A DNA stretch of 38,381 bases from Candidatus Kuenenia stuttgartensis (GTDB taxonomy: Bacteria > Planctomycetota > Planctomycetia > Pirellulales > UBA1268): assembly GCA_945883745.1 (NCBI GenBank), contig CAMCYH010000022.1, positions 1 through 38,381 of the forward strand, given 5' to 3'. Below are positions 17,321-25,517 of the stretch, piece after piece. The notes under the pieces were generated by a model. It searched no databases. It was given only the letters and a program-made list of their open reading frames with translations, and was not told the origin of the DNA. Made by a program: the position numbers and the translations under genes. The number at the start of each line of letters is the position of its first letter. Positions within the stretch are counted from its first letter, which is position 1.

Positions 17321-18595
17321 TCAACTAAAGAGTTCCTTGATCACCCGACCGGAGTTGGCAATCTTCATCGGCCGCCCATTCTTGGCCGTGAATGTCTTTT
17401 CCAACGAAATCCCCAGCGAGTGGAGCACACTCGCCATCACATCCTGCGACGTGTAGGGCTCGGTCACGATTTCCTTGCCGTCGGAACTGGTCTCGCCCAC
17501 GGCGATGCCCCGCTTGAAGCCGGCACCGCCCACGACCACGCTCCAACTACGGGCCCAGTGGTCCCGCCCGCCGCCACCATTGATGTTTGGCGTCCTGCCA
17601 AACTCACCCATCCAGATGATCGCCGTATCGTCGAGCATGCCACGGTCTGACAAATCACTCACGAGCGCGCTCATCGCCTTGTCCAGTTCCGGCAGTTTGC
17701 GGTCGGCCAGCGTCGGGAAGATGTCGGCGTGGTTGTCCCACCCGCCAAGATCCACCTCGACAAAGGGCACTCCAGCCTCGACCAACCGCCGAGCCAGGAG
17801 ACAGCCGCGGCCAAAACCGGTCTTTCCGTACTTCTCCTGGAGGGCCTCGGGCTCCTCCATGACCTTGAATGCCTTCATCTGGTCGCTCGACATCAACTTC
17901 ACTGTCTTGTCCACGACACGGAAGTGGTCGTCGGCCGCACCACCCCGCTTCTCACCGATAAACTTGTTCTCGATGGCCGAAAGCATCTCCAGACGGGCGG
18001 CGACCCGAGACGGATCGACTCCCATGTCGAGGTCACGAACCCGGCCATTCGAATCAACGACGAACGGTGCCCATGTCATACCAAGAAAGCCAGGACCGAC
18101 GCTGCCACCACCGACCGCGACGAAGGGGGGAATTTCCAGGTTCGGAACCTGATCAGCCAGTTCATGCGCGACGACCGCGCCATAACTAGGATGGTCGACG
18201 TTGGGGTTCGGGACATAGCCGGTGTGCATGTAGTACCGGCCACGCATATGGTCAGCCTCGCGAGTGCTCATCGAACGCACGATGGCCATGTGATGCATCT
18301 GCTGGGCCATGAGCGGCATGTGCTCGCAGATCGCGACACCGTCTGCCGACGTCGAAATTTGTTTGAACGGACCACCGGTCGCCGCACCCGGCTTGAGATC
18401 CCAAATATCCATCGTGCTCGGACCGCCGCCCATCCACAGCAGGATTGCGGCCTTGTGCCGCTTCTTCATGTCGGGGGCGTTGGCGAGGATCGAATTGGTA
18501 AAGGTCGTCGCCGGCCCGGCAAGCGCCGCAGCGCCGGCCAAGTGGCTCAGAAAATGACGCCGGGACACATCAAATGGGGTCAGCAAAGAGTTCAC
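17321..18595 (-). CDS. Tat-exported DUF1501 protein
   Basis: 424 residues. The GTG at 18595 was chosen because AAAGGAG lies six bases upstream. A twin-arginine signal is visible (SRRHFL at 11-16, then AGAAALAG). The body is of the DUF1501 type, distantly related to alkaline phosphatase/sulfatase folds: AAILLWMGGGPSTMDIWDLKPG, EVDLGGWDNHADIF, and IIWMGEFGRTPNINGGGGRDHW. Members are abundant in planctomycetes and usually sit beside a DUF1549/DUF1553 gene, as here. A periplasmic role in polysaccharide or sulfated-polymer use is often suggested but unproven. The C-terminus ENTFTAKNGRPMKI-like (KTFTAKNGRPMKI) followed by GRVIKELF is standard for the family. Confidence 0.93.
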   Translation of the reverse strand: MNSLLTPFDVSRRHFLSHLAGAAALAGPATTFTNSILANAPDMKKRHKAAILLWMGGGPSTMDIWDLKPGAATGGPFKQISTSADGVAICEHMPLMAQQMHHMAIVRSMSTREADHMRGRYYMHTGYVPNPNVDHPSYGAVVAHELADQVPNLEIPPFVAVGGGSVGPGFLGMTWAPFVVDSNGRVRDLDMGVDPSRVAARLEMLSAIENKFIGEKRGGAADDHFRVVDKTVKLMSSDQMKAFKVMEEPEALQEKYGKTGFGRGCLLARRLVEAGVPFVEVDLGGWDNHADIFPTLADRKLPELDKAMSALVSDLSDRGMLDDTAIIWMGEFGRTPNINGGGGRDHWARSWSVVVGGAGFKRGIAVGETSSDGKEIVTEPYTSQDVMASVLHSLGISLEKTFTAKNGRPMKIANSGRVIKELFS

Positions 18596-18656
18596 GGCAC
18601 GCTCCTTTATCACTGGTAACGATGGTTCTCGCTCGACCGGAGGTGCGAGCCGCTCC

Positions 18657-18689
18657 CGTCGGCACGGGCCATGGATGGCCGTGCCGACG
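18657..18689 (-). other. Hairpin between the DUF1549 and DUF1501 genes
   Basis: Arms 18657-18667 (CGTCGGCACGG) and 18679-18689 are perfect 11-base inverted complements, with an 11-base loop that can add three more pairs past a bulge. It begins five bases downstream of the DUF1549/DUF1553 stop. No T-run follows, so a classical terminator is unlikely; an mRNA-processing or stability element, or partial attenuation before DUF1501, is possible. Confidence 0.55.
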
Positions 18690-18694
18690 TGAAG

Positions 18695-20434
18695 CTAGTG
18701 GTTGATGATGAATTCGTTGGAGTTGAGCACGGCCCACCAGATGTCCTGGAGTGCCCCGACGGCATCCCCTTTTCGAGTAATCATGATGGCGTTGGCGGTC
18801 TTGATCTCGCGAGCCGACGGCTTCCTGGCAAGGGCCGCCATGTAGAGCGCGTTGATTTTGGCAGAGTTGCTGGTCCCGTTCTTCGCCACCTCGTTCAGAA
18901 AGCCACCCTTGTCGACCGAGGTCGCCTTCTTCGTGAGGTCACCGTTGAACATCATGAGCACCTGCGGAATCGACCCGTTGAATGTTGTCGAGTCACCCCC
19001 CTCATCCGTACCGAAGGCGATGATGAACTGGGACATCCAGCGATCTTTCATCGTTGCCGCCTCCTCCCCCCCTGCCCTGTCGGCCTTGGTGGCGGTGAGA
19101 AGCGACTCGTAGAGCTGCTCGGCCTGCATCTGCCGCATGTAGAAGCGGGAGAACAGCGGCGGTTCCCCAAGAGACGGGTCGTCGCTCGCATTGGCCGACG
19201 TAGACCTGCTCGACAGCGCGTAGGGCGAGGAAAGAACAATCCAGCGAATCAGTTCCTTGAGATCGAAGCTCTGCTCACGAAATCGCTGGGCCAGGCCATC
19301 GAGCAACTCGGGATGGGAGGGCGGGTTGTGATCGCCCAAATCATCGATCGGCTTCGTAAATCCATACCCGAGGAACTGCCCCCACATCCGGTTCACAATG
19401 GCCAACGGCAACAGCGAACTGCCCCTCATCAGCTGGGCCAATTCCTGCCGACGATGCACCCCGTATTCCGTGCCGTCGTCCATCTTCCCAGGCAGATAGC
19501 CACTTCTGGGGATCTCCGACCCGTCCACGAATACCGGGTAGGCCACCTTCATCAGACCGTTTCGACGCTCATAGTAGATCTCCGCTTCTTCAGGATTGTC
19601 GCCCTTTTCACCAGAGAAGTCTTCGTCGACCAGCTCCACTGATTGGACGTCCCGAGAACCCTCAAACCGTCGTAGCGCCCGCACCTGCCGAAAGAAGGCA
19701 TTGAACTCCCAAAACTGGTTTTGCTTGTGGTTGTTGAACGGATGGTCGTGACACTGCGTGCACTGGACCTGGATGCCGAGGAAGATTTGCGCGGTCTTTG
19801 CCGCCGCCTGCACGCCACCCTCTTCTAGCTTGCCGCTCAGAAAATTTGCTGCTCCATCGAAGTCTTCAACACCATCCGCGTTTCGGTTGACACCGGCAGC
19901 CGTGACGAGTTCTTCCATGAACCGGTCATACGGAATATTTCTGGCAAACGACCGGCGCAGGTACTGCCGCATACCCGGGCGATCGACCAGCTCATTTTCG
20001 ACGTCACGACCGATCAGGATGGTCGTCCAGACGTCGGTCCAATGACGGGCGTATTCATCGACGTACTCGTCGCCCAGCAGCCGGTCAACGAGTTCAGCCC
20101 GCTTTGTCGACGAGGGGTCTTTTTCGAAAGACTCGAGTTCTTCGAGGCTGGGAATGCGGCCGATCACGTCAAGGTAGATCCGACGGCACCACTCCCCGTC
20201 AGTCGCCTCCTTTGAAGGACGAATTCCAGCATCGTCCCAGGATGCCTCGATCTGATGATTGATGAAGGCGACGTGCGGGATTCCAAAATCTTCTGCTGTT
20301 CGCCGAGCCCCGCGGCCCGATGGCGACTCGCTGTCGGCGGAAGCGGCAATATCAGCATCAGCGGCACGCGAGGCCGCGTGCACCGACAGCGTGAGAATGA
20401 CCGTCAGACACACGAAACCGAGGCGGCGATTCAT
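18695..20434 (-). CDS. Exported DUF1549/DUF1553 protein with a CxxCH motif
   Basis: 579 residues. The ATG at 20434 was chosen over one at 20455 because GAGG precedes it closely and it leads straight into a signal peptide (RRLGFVCLTVILTLSVHAASRA). The DUF1549 part runs from about residue 60 (IEASWDDAGIRPSKEATD, YLDVIGRIPSLEE). C225-T-Q-C228-H229 within CTQCHDHPFN resembles a haem c site and is typical of this family. DUF1553 follows (SGYLPGKMDD, RRQELAQLM, NRMWGQFLGYGF, HPELLDGLAQRF, LKELIRWIVLSSPY). The C-terminus KADRAGGEEAATMKDRW to NSNEFIINH closes the domain. It is the planctomycete partner of the downstream DUF1501 gene; the substrate is unknown. Confidence 0.92.
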   Translation of the reverse strand: MNRRLGFVCLTVILTLSVHAASRAADADIAASADSESPSGRGARRTAEDFGIPHVAFINHQIEASWDDAGIRPSKEATDGEWCRRIYLDVIGRIPSLEELESFEKDPSSTKRAELVDRLLGDEYVDEYARHWTDVWTTILIGRDVENELVDRPGMRQYLRRSFARNIPYDRFMEELVTAAGVNRNADGVEDFDGAANFLSGKLEEGGVQAAAKTAQIFLGIQVQCTQCHDHPFNNHKQNQFWEFNAFFRQVRALRRFEGSRDVQSVELVDEDFSGEKGDNPEEAEIYYERRNGLMKVAYPVFVDGSEIPRSGYLPGKMDDGTEYGVHRRQELAQLMRGSSLLPLAIVNRMWGQFLGYGFTKPIDDLGDHNPPSHPELLDGLAQRFREQSFDLKELIRWIVLSSPYALSSRSTSANASDDPSLGEPPLFSRFYMRQMQAEQLYESLLTATKADRAGGEEAATMKDRWMSQFIIAFGTDEGGDSTTFNGSIPQVLMMFNGDLTKKATSVDKGGFLNEVAKNGTSNSAKINALYMAALARKPSAREIKTANAIMITRKGDAVGALQDIWWAVLNSNEFIINH

Positions 20435-20458
20435 GATGCCCTCGTCGATGCCCAAGTA

Positions 20459-20486
20459 CCGATATCCCTACATGAAAGTATATCGG
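20459..20486 (-). promoter_or_regulatory. Possible promoter/operator upstream of the DUF1549 gene
   Basis: On the minus strand TATACT (20482 down to 20477), a five-of-six -10 match, overlaps one arm of a 7-base inverted repeat (CCGATAT at 20459-20465 and ATATCGG at 20480-20486). It sits 25-52 bases before the start codon. A TTGATT is present but only 13 bases upstream of the -10, too close for a normal -35, so the call is weak. Confidence 0.3.
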
Positions 20487-20515
20487 CTTCTAGGGAATCA
20501 AACCATGCGGGGGAA

Positions 20516-21091
20516 TCAGCCGCCCCGCGGTGCGGCCATCTGCGGGGCGGGAGCCGCCGCACCCGTTCCCTGGCCACCCACAAACTCCAGCACCGCCCGT
20601 GGGCCCGCGTCGCCGAGTCGGGGTGTTGAAAGCTTGAGAATACGGGTGTAGCCACCCGGCCGATCCGAAAACCGGGGAGCAATTTGCTCAAACAAAACCC
20701 GCGCGGCCTTTTTGTCTCCCAGCAGCGTGATCACCCGGCGCCGAGCGGAGACAGCCGGAGCCATCGCTCGGGCCCACTGCTTCCACTGGTCACCACTCCG
20801 CCACTTTTTCCACTCGGCAGAGTCACGGTCCGCCTCGGTGGAAAATTCCTTGGCCTGAGCCTGAGCGACAAGCCCCCGCTTGGCGATCGTTACGCACCGC
20901 TCCACAAGCGGCCGTACCTCCTTGGCTTTTGCGACCGTCGTCACGATGCGGCCACGCACTGCCGGCGCCCCATCAGTGTCTGCGTCTGTCTCCCGCTCAG
21001 TGAGCATTAATGCTGAAGCGAGGTTCCGCAACAATGCCCGCTGATGCGACGGACTGCGGCCCAAAACCCGACCTTTTCGACGATGACGCAT
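20516..21091 (-). CDS. rplQ: 50S ribosomal protein L17, enlarged
   Basis: 191 residues, against about 120 usually. L17 lies near the peptide exit tunnel. The core is clear: MRHRRKGRVLGR and SHQRALLRNLASAL at the start, KAKEVRPLVERCVTIAKRG, then ARVLFEQIAPRF and GGYTRILKL. Extra material lies at about 33-46 (acidic, TERETDADTDGAP) and 76-114 (Lys/Trp-rich, EWKKWRSGDQWKQW), plus an A/P/G-rich tail from about 171. It is the last gene of the supercluster, 62 bases after rpoA. Confidence 0.95.
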   Translation of the reverse strand: MRHRRKGRVLGRSPSHQRALLRNLASALMLTERETDADTDGAPAVRGRIVTTVAKAKEVRPLVERCVTIAKRGLVAQAQAKEFSTEADRDSAEWKKWRSGDQWKQWARAMAPAVSARRRVITLLGDKKAARVLFEQIAPRFSDRPGGYTRILKLSTPRLGDAGPRAVLEFVGGQGTGAAAPAPQMAAPRGG

Positions 21092-21153
21092 ACTCTTGCC
21101 TCTTCAGAATCAACTCGTGTTACTTCCGCCGACACCATCAGCCGCGGAGTTTT

Positions 21154-22143
21154 TCAAGACTCCGATGGCGAGGGCACGTGCATGCCCAAACGCAAACCCA
21201 AGTCGGAAAGCTTTTCTTCGATCTCCTGCAGGGTTGTTTCACCAAAGTTGCGGACCTCGAGCAGTTCCTCGCGGGTGCGGCAGACAAGGTCTCGCATGGT
21301 CTCGATGCCTGATTCGTGCAGGCAGTTACTCGCCCGCAGCGAGAGCCGCAGGTCGGAGATCAGCATGCCCAGCCGGCTTTCGAGCGGCGCCTCAACAGCA
21401 AACAGGTCACCAGCCGCCGGCAGGTTCACCGCTGCCCCGGGCTGCGTGTATGCAACAAACGGATTGAGGTGCTTACGGAGGATCTTAGCCGCCTCGACGA
21501 GCGCCATCTCAGGCGTCACGGTGCCATCGGTCCAGATTTCCATGGTCAACTTGTCGTAGTTGGTCTTCTGTCCTACACGGGTTTCCTCAACCTCGTACCG
21601 CACACGGGTCACCGGGCTGAACACTGCGTCGACCGGAATGATGCCGATTTCCTGAGCCTCAGGCGTGTGCTCGCTCGCCGGCACGTAACCCCGGCCGTTC
21701 TCGATGACCATCTCCAATTCGAAGGGGACGTCATCGGTGAGCGTAGCGATAACCAGATCCTTGTTGATCACCTCGACAGCCTCATCGGTCTGGATGTCGG
21801 CGGCAGTCACGGGCCCCTTAGTGCTCTTCTCAACGCGGATCACGCGAGTGGAGTCACTGTGGTTCTTGACCACGAGGCTCTTGATCGCAAGCACGATATC
21901 GGTGACATCTTCAAGCACACCCTTGATGGTGGTGAACTCGTGCAATGCCCCCCCGACCTTGATCTGCGTCACGGCACTCCCCTCGAGGCTCGAAAGAAGC
22001 ACTCGCCGCAGGCTGTTCCCAACCGTCGTGCCAAAACCACGCTCGAACGGCTCCGCGGTAAATTTCCCGTACGTCGACGACAGCGTCTTGAGATCGGGCG
22101 TCACCGCCCCGGGCAGCTCGAGGCCACGCCAGCGAATGTGCAT
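21154..22143 (-). CDS. rpoA: DNA-directed RNA polymerase subunit alpha
   Basis: 329 residues. The N-terminal dimerisation domain (to about 230) shows [23 protein letters not shown] (split here for length: [15 protein letters not shown]), [15 protein letters not shown] and [10 protein letters not shown]. After a short linker, the C-terminal helix-hairpin-helix domain (about 255-320) reads [20 protein letters not shown] and [15 protein letters not shown], the part that touches UP elements and activators. AAGGAG lies six bases before the ATG at 22143, one of the best ribosome binding sites in the cluster. It sits between rpsD and rplQ, as in the E. coli alpha operon. Confidence 0.98.
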   Translation of the reverse strand: MHIRWRGLELPGAVTPDLKTLSSTYGKFTAEPFERGFGTTVGNSLRRVLLSSLEGSAVTQIKVGGALHEFTTIKGVLEDVTDIVLAIKSLVVKNHSDSTRVIRVEKSTKGPVTAADIQTDEAVEVINKDLVIATLTDDVPFELEMVIENGRGYVPASEHTPEAQEIGIIPVDAVFSPVTRVRYEVEETRVGQKTNYDKLTMEIWTDGTVTPEMALVEAAKILRKHLNPFVAYTQPGAAVNLPAAGDLFAVEAPLESRLGMLISDLRLSLRASNCLHESGIETMRDLVCRTREELLEVRNFGETTLQEIEEKLSDLGLRLGMHVPSPSES

Positions 22144-22194
22144 GAAAAACTCCTTGGAAGCCGGTGTTTTGAAAAAATGGAATGCGGATCGGGG

Positions 22195-22821
22195 CTACTT
22201 CGAACACAACTCGATGATCAGATTGGCCTGAATTGGCAGCGAGACGTCATCCGAAATCGGCAGACGATTCACCCGCCCCTCGGGAATGCCGCCTTCGGCG
22301 CGGGAAAGAAAATCCGGCACGTCGCGGCGGGCATCTGCCAAGGCCGCATGAGCCAGCTGCAGGCTCTTTGCCCGATTTTTCACCCGCAGAGTATCACCGG
22401 CGCGGACCAAGTAACTCGGCACATCGACACGTCGACCGTTCACCGTGATATGACCATGCATCACCATTTGCCGGGCAGCTGCCCGCGATGGCGCAAAGCC
22501 AAGCCGGTGAACCACGTTGTCGAGTCTCCGCTCCAGCAACGACATCAGTGTCTCACCTGTATTGCCCTTCCCGCGCTCAGCCCGGGCAAAATACGTGCGA
22601 AACTGCCGCTCGAGCACCCCGTAATAGTGCTTTAATTTCTGCTTCTCACGAAGCCGCAGGCCGTAGTCGGTGCCCTTCGGGCGCCGCCGCTGCACGACAC
22701 CGGGAGGCACAGGCCGCCGCTCGAAGGCACACTTCGGCGTATCGCAACGACTGCCCTTGAGAAACAGCTTCAATCCATCGCGGCGGCAGAGTCGACAAAC
22801 AGGTCCAGTAATGCGTCCCAT
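22195..22821 (-). CDS. rpsD: 30S ribosomal protein S4, zinc-binding form
   Basis: 208 residues. S4 starts assembly of the 16S 5' domain and often represses its own operon. C9, C12, C26 and C31 near the N-terminus form a zinc-knuckle site (C+ type). The S4 RNA-binding domain appears in LERRLDNVVHRLGFAPSR and ARQMVMHGHITVNGRRVDVPSYLV (two adjoining blocks). REKQKLKHYYGVLERQF is the typical core. A 97-base gap separates it from rpsK. No clear Shine-Dalgarno precedes the ATG at 22821. Confidence 0.97.
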   Translation of the reverse strand: MGRITGPVCRLCRRDGLKLFLKGSRCDTPKCAFERRPVPPGVVQRRRPKGTDYGLRLREKQKLKHYYGVLERQFRTYFARAERGKGNTGETLMSLLERRLDNVVHRLGFAPSRAAARQMVMHGHITVNGRRVDVPSYLVRAGDTLRVKNRAKSLQLAHAALADARRDVPDFLSRAEGGIPEGRVNRLPISDDVSLPIQANLIIELCSK

Positions 22822-22918
22822 GGCGGCGTACGTGCGTGGTTCCTAACGGGTTCGGGTCGGTAGCGTCGTTGAGTTCGTGCAGATCGACAGAAACAGGGTA
22901 ATCAGGGCCAGCAAAGTC

Positions 22919-23299
22919 TTAGACTCGCCGCTTTTTGGGCGGGCGGCAACCATTATGAGGCAGCGGAGTGATGTCCTCGATGCTCTTTACATTCATTCCG
23001 GCCGCAGTCAGCGCGGTGATTGCACTCTCTCGACCGCTGCCCGGCCCCTTCACGCGAACCTCAAGGTCTTTCACCCCGAACTTCGCGGCCTTTTCGGCTG
23101 CCTGCTGAGCGGCACACTGCCCCGCGAAGGGAGTACCCTTGCGGCTTCCCTTGAAGCCACACGTACCGCCGCTTGCCCAACAGAGGGTATCACCACGAGC
23201 GTCGGTGATCGTCACCGTCGTGTTGTTGAAACTGGCGTGAATGAAGGCAATGCCAGCCGTCACGTTTTTCTTTTTTGATGTCTTGGCGACCTTCGACAT
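22919..23299 (-). CDS. rpsK: 30S ribosomal protein S11
   Basis: 126 residues, the usual length. S11 binds the 16S platform near the mRNA exit (Shine-Dalgarno cleft). Clear motifs: [69 protein letters not shown] and the C-terminal [18 protein letters not shown]. The N-terminus is lysine-rich. It follows rpsM by 64 bases. Confidence 0.98.
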   Translation of the reverse strand: MSKVAKTSKKKNVTAGIAFIHASFNNTTVTITDARGDTLCWASGGTCGFKGSRKGTPFAGQCAAQQAAEKAAKFGVKDLEVRVKGPGSGRESAITALTAAGMNVKSIEDITPLPHNGCRPPKKRRV

Positions 23300-23363
23300 G
23301 GTGCAGGAAAATTCCTCGTTGGAATGATTGGCTTACGATTCGTGTTCGTGGAGCGTGGGCGAA

Positions 23364-23747
23364 CTACTTCAGGTCCTTGACACCCTTCTTGCCGGCCACC
23401 GTCTTCTTGGGACCCTTCCGAGTACGGGCATTGGTGCGGGTCCGCTGACCACGAACGGGCAGACCGCGCCGATGCCGCAGGCCACGGTAGCAGGCGATAT
23501 CCTTCAGACGTGAAATGCTCTGGGCCACCTGTCGCCGCAACTGCCCTTCAACGACGTAGTCCTTGTCAAGAAGGGCCGCGAGGCGAGCCAACTCATCTTC
23601 ATGCAGATCACGAGCCGACCCCAACGGATCGACACCAGCCTTGTGGCACAACTCACGGGCCACCCTGGCACCAACGCCATACAGGTACTGCAGTGAATAG
23701 ACAGTCTTTTTCTCTGAAGGAATGTCGACGCCGAGAAGTCGGGGCAT
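23364..23747 (-). CDS. rpsM: 30S ribosomal protein S13
   Basis: 127 residues. S13 sits at the head of the small subunit and contacts the P-site tRNA and 50S bridge B1. MPRLLGVDIPSEKKTVYSL, QYLYGVGARVARELC, the helix-hairpin-helix region, ACYRGLRHRRGLPVRGQRT and a long basic tail (NARTRKGPKKTVAGKKG) are all present. In the common VDIP..KR start, SEKK replaces the NKR type. It lies 63 bases after rpmJ. Confidence 0.98.
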   Translation of the reverse strand: MPRLLGVDIPSEKKTVYSLQYLYGVGARVARELCHKAGVDPLGSARDLHEDELARLAALLDKDYVVEGQLRRQVAQSISRLKDIACYRGLRHRRGLPVRGQRTRTNARTRKGPKKTVAGKKGVKDLK

Positions 23748-23810
23748 GGGGTTGGATCCAGGCGGGAATCAGGCCGCAAAAGGCTTGTTTTATGACGTGG
23801 AAAGGAAGCC

Positions 23811-23924
23811 TTACCCCTGCCGCTGCTTGTGCCGCGGGTCGGAGCAGACGACGAACACTACGCCCCGCCGCTTGACGATCTTGCACTTTTCACACATGCG
23901 ACGAATGCTGGCGCGGACCTTCAT
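23811..23924 (-). CDS. rpmJ: 50S ribosomal protein L36, zinc-binding form
   Basis: 37 residues from the ATG at 23924 ([20 protein letters not shown]), the expected length. C11, C14, C27 and H32 form the zinc ribbon of the C+ type. L36 stabilises the 23S rRNA near the L7/L12 base. It lies between map and rpsM, the normal place; infA, which usually precedes it, is absent. The gene is too short to show in a 60-codon ORF cut except as part of a longer upstream-extended frame. Confidence 0.96.
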   Translation of the reverse strand: MKVRASIRRMCEKCKIVKRRGVVFVVCSDPRHKQRQG

Positions 23925-24010
23925 GTTCGAACTCGCGAATCGGTTCCTCTGGCCGAACGGCCAGAGACAGTTTGGTGGAGCCCCAGAGTATAAGAACACC
24001 GTAGGGGCGT

Positions 24011-24835
24011 TCACAAGGGGGTGACTTTTTCAGCCTTGACAGGGGCATCGAGCGTCTCTCCGACCCCCGGGGCCGCCGTCAGAATCCGTGGCCCGCTGTC
24101 GGTAATTGCCACCGTATGCTCGAAGTGAGCACTCGGCTTCCCATCGACCGTGGACTGCGTCCAATGATCAGGGAGCGGGCGAACCTTTTTCGACCCCATG
24201 TTGACCATCGGCTCCACAGCAATCACCAGCCCTGGCTCAAGTTCAAAATCATGGTTTCGCCGGAAAGCCGGCGTGCAGAAATTTGGTACCTGAGGGTCCT
24301 CGTGCATCTTGCGACCAATGCCGTGACCGACAAAATTCTCGACGACCGAAAAGCCGTGATCGCGGACGTACTTGGCCATTTCGGAGGCCACGTCGCTCCA
24401 GCGACTGCGACTTCCCATCAGTTGGATGGCGAGATCGAGCACGCCAGAGGTGCAGTCGAGCAACCGCCCCACCTCAGGCGAGATGACACCGACTGGGTAC
24501 GTGACGGCCGAATCACCGCACCACCCCCCGATCTTGCAGCCGGTGTCGATGCTGACCACATCGCCATCGAGCAGCACCCGGCGGCCGGGAATACCGTGCA
24601 CGACCTCGTCATTCACCGACATGCAGCAGACCGCCGGAAAAGGAATCTTTCCTGGCACGCCCTTGAACAGCGGTATGGCCCCGTTCGCCTCAAAGAACCG
24701 CTCGACGGCGACATCAATCTCTCCGGTCGTGATGCCTGGCCGCACCATCGACTTCGCTACTTGGTGGGCACCCCACACCAATAAGCCGGCCCGCCGCATG
24801 GCGGCGATCTCACGGTCGGTACGAAGATTCACCAC
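24011..24835 (-). CDS. map: Methionine aminopeptidase, type I
   Basis: 274 residues; removes the initiator Met from nascent proteins, a dimetal hydrolase. The five metal ligands are D97 (SIDTG), D108 (GDSAVT), H171 (VGHGIG), E208 (AVEPM) and E239 (HFEHT); H80 in EVVHGIP lies near the active site. It is slightly longer than the 250-264 residues of usual type I enzymes, with a C-terminal tail [11 protein letters not shown]. The apparent start is GTG at 24835 followed by another GTG, without a visible Shine-Dalgarno. It sits between adk and rpmJ, as in many spc operons. Confidence 0.97.
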   Translation of the reverse strand: MVNLRTDREIAAMRRAGLLVWGAHQVAKSMVRPGITTGEIDVAVERFFEANGAIPLFKGVPGKIPFPAVCCMSVNDEVVHGIPGRRVLLDGDVVSIDTGCKIGGWCGDSAVTYPVGVISPEVGRLLDCTSGVLDLAIQLMGSRSRWSDVASEMAKYVRDHGFSVVENFVGHGIGRKMHEDPQVPNFCTPAFRRNHDFELEPGLVIAVEPMVNMGSKKVRPLPDHWTQSTVDGKPSAHFEHTVAITDSGPRILTAAPGVGETLDAPVKAEKVTPL

Positions 24836-24915
24836 TGGTTGGCATTTCCATTCGGGGTTTCACGTCAGTATAGGCCATCGTCCGGCTCTTTCACCGTGGC
24901 AGTCCAAAATTCGGC

Positions 24916-25500
24916 TTACCGGCTGCCCCCCCGCCCGGGTCGCTTCGCAAATTTCTCCACCGCGGTTCTGACCCGCCCGAAGATTTCGTCTGCGTCACCG
25001 AGGCCGTCGACAGTCGCCAGTTTTCCCTGGCGGGAGTAATAGTCGAGGAGCGGAGCGGTCTGATTCTCGAAACTGGCAATCCGCTTCGAAAAAACCTCTG
25101 GATTATCGTCGGCCCGCTTCCGGGCCAGCATCCGACGAATCAGTTCCTCGCGAGGAACGGCGAGTTCGACGACGCCATCGACGGTCATTGCCCGTCTTTC
25201 GAGCAATTCATCGAGCATTTCTGCTTGCGGCAGCGTGCGCGGAAAGCCGTCGAGAAGGCATCCGATCCGGCAGTCCGGTGACTCCAACCGTTTGGTCACC
25301 ATGGCGAGCACGACCGTATCGGGCACGAGGTGCCCGTGTTCCATAAAGTCCTTTGCCGCGACACCCTCCGGCGTGCCCGCCCGAATGGCCGCCCGCAGCA
25401 TCTCACCTGTTGAAAGATGCGGCACATCGAGATACTCGACAAGCCGCTGACACTGCGTGCCTTTGCCCGCTCCCGGAGGTCCGATCAGGATGATCCGCAT
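24916..25500 (-). CDS. adk: Adenylate kinase, short form
   Basis: 194 residues from the ATG at 25500 (a TTG directly precedes it). It interconverts ATP + AMP and 2 ADP. P-loop GPPGAGKGT at 7-15; AMP-binding HLSTGEMLRAAI and LLDGFPRTLPQAE; LID region reduced: after RRMLARK comes RADDNPEVFSKRI directly, so this is the short form without a zinc or large LID insertion. The basic C-terminus ends in KRPGRGGSR. It lies 17 bases after secY and 80 before map. Confidence 0.97.
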   Translation of the reverse strand: MRIILIGPPGAGKGTQCQRLVEYLDVPHLSTGEMLRAAIRAGTPEGVAAKDFMEHGHLVPDTVVLAMVTKRLESPDCRIGCLLDGFPRTLPQAEMLDELLERRAMTVDGVVELAVPREELIRRMLARKRADDNPEVFSKRIASFENQTAPLLDYYSRQGKLATVDGLGDADEIFGRVRTAVEKFAKRPGRGGSR

Positions 25501-25517
25501 CAACTGTCCACGGGCAG

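Noticed and set aside
15569..17650. Plus-strand frames of 311 and 351 codons opposite speA
   Set aside because: Shadow frames of an intact arginine decarboxylase; the second also runs across the intergenic gap into DUF1501.
21316..22635. Plus-strand frame of 439 codons across rpoA and rpsD
   Set aside because: Crosses two conserved genes and their gap on the opposite strand; His/Arg-rich composition.
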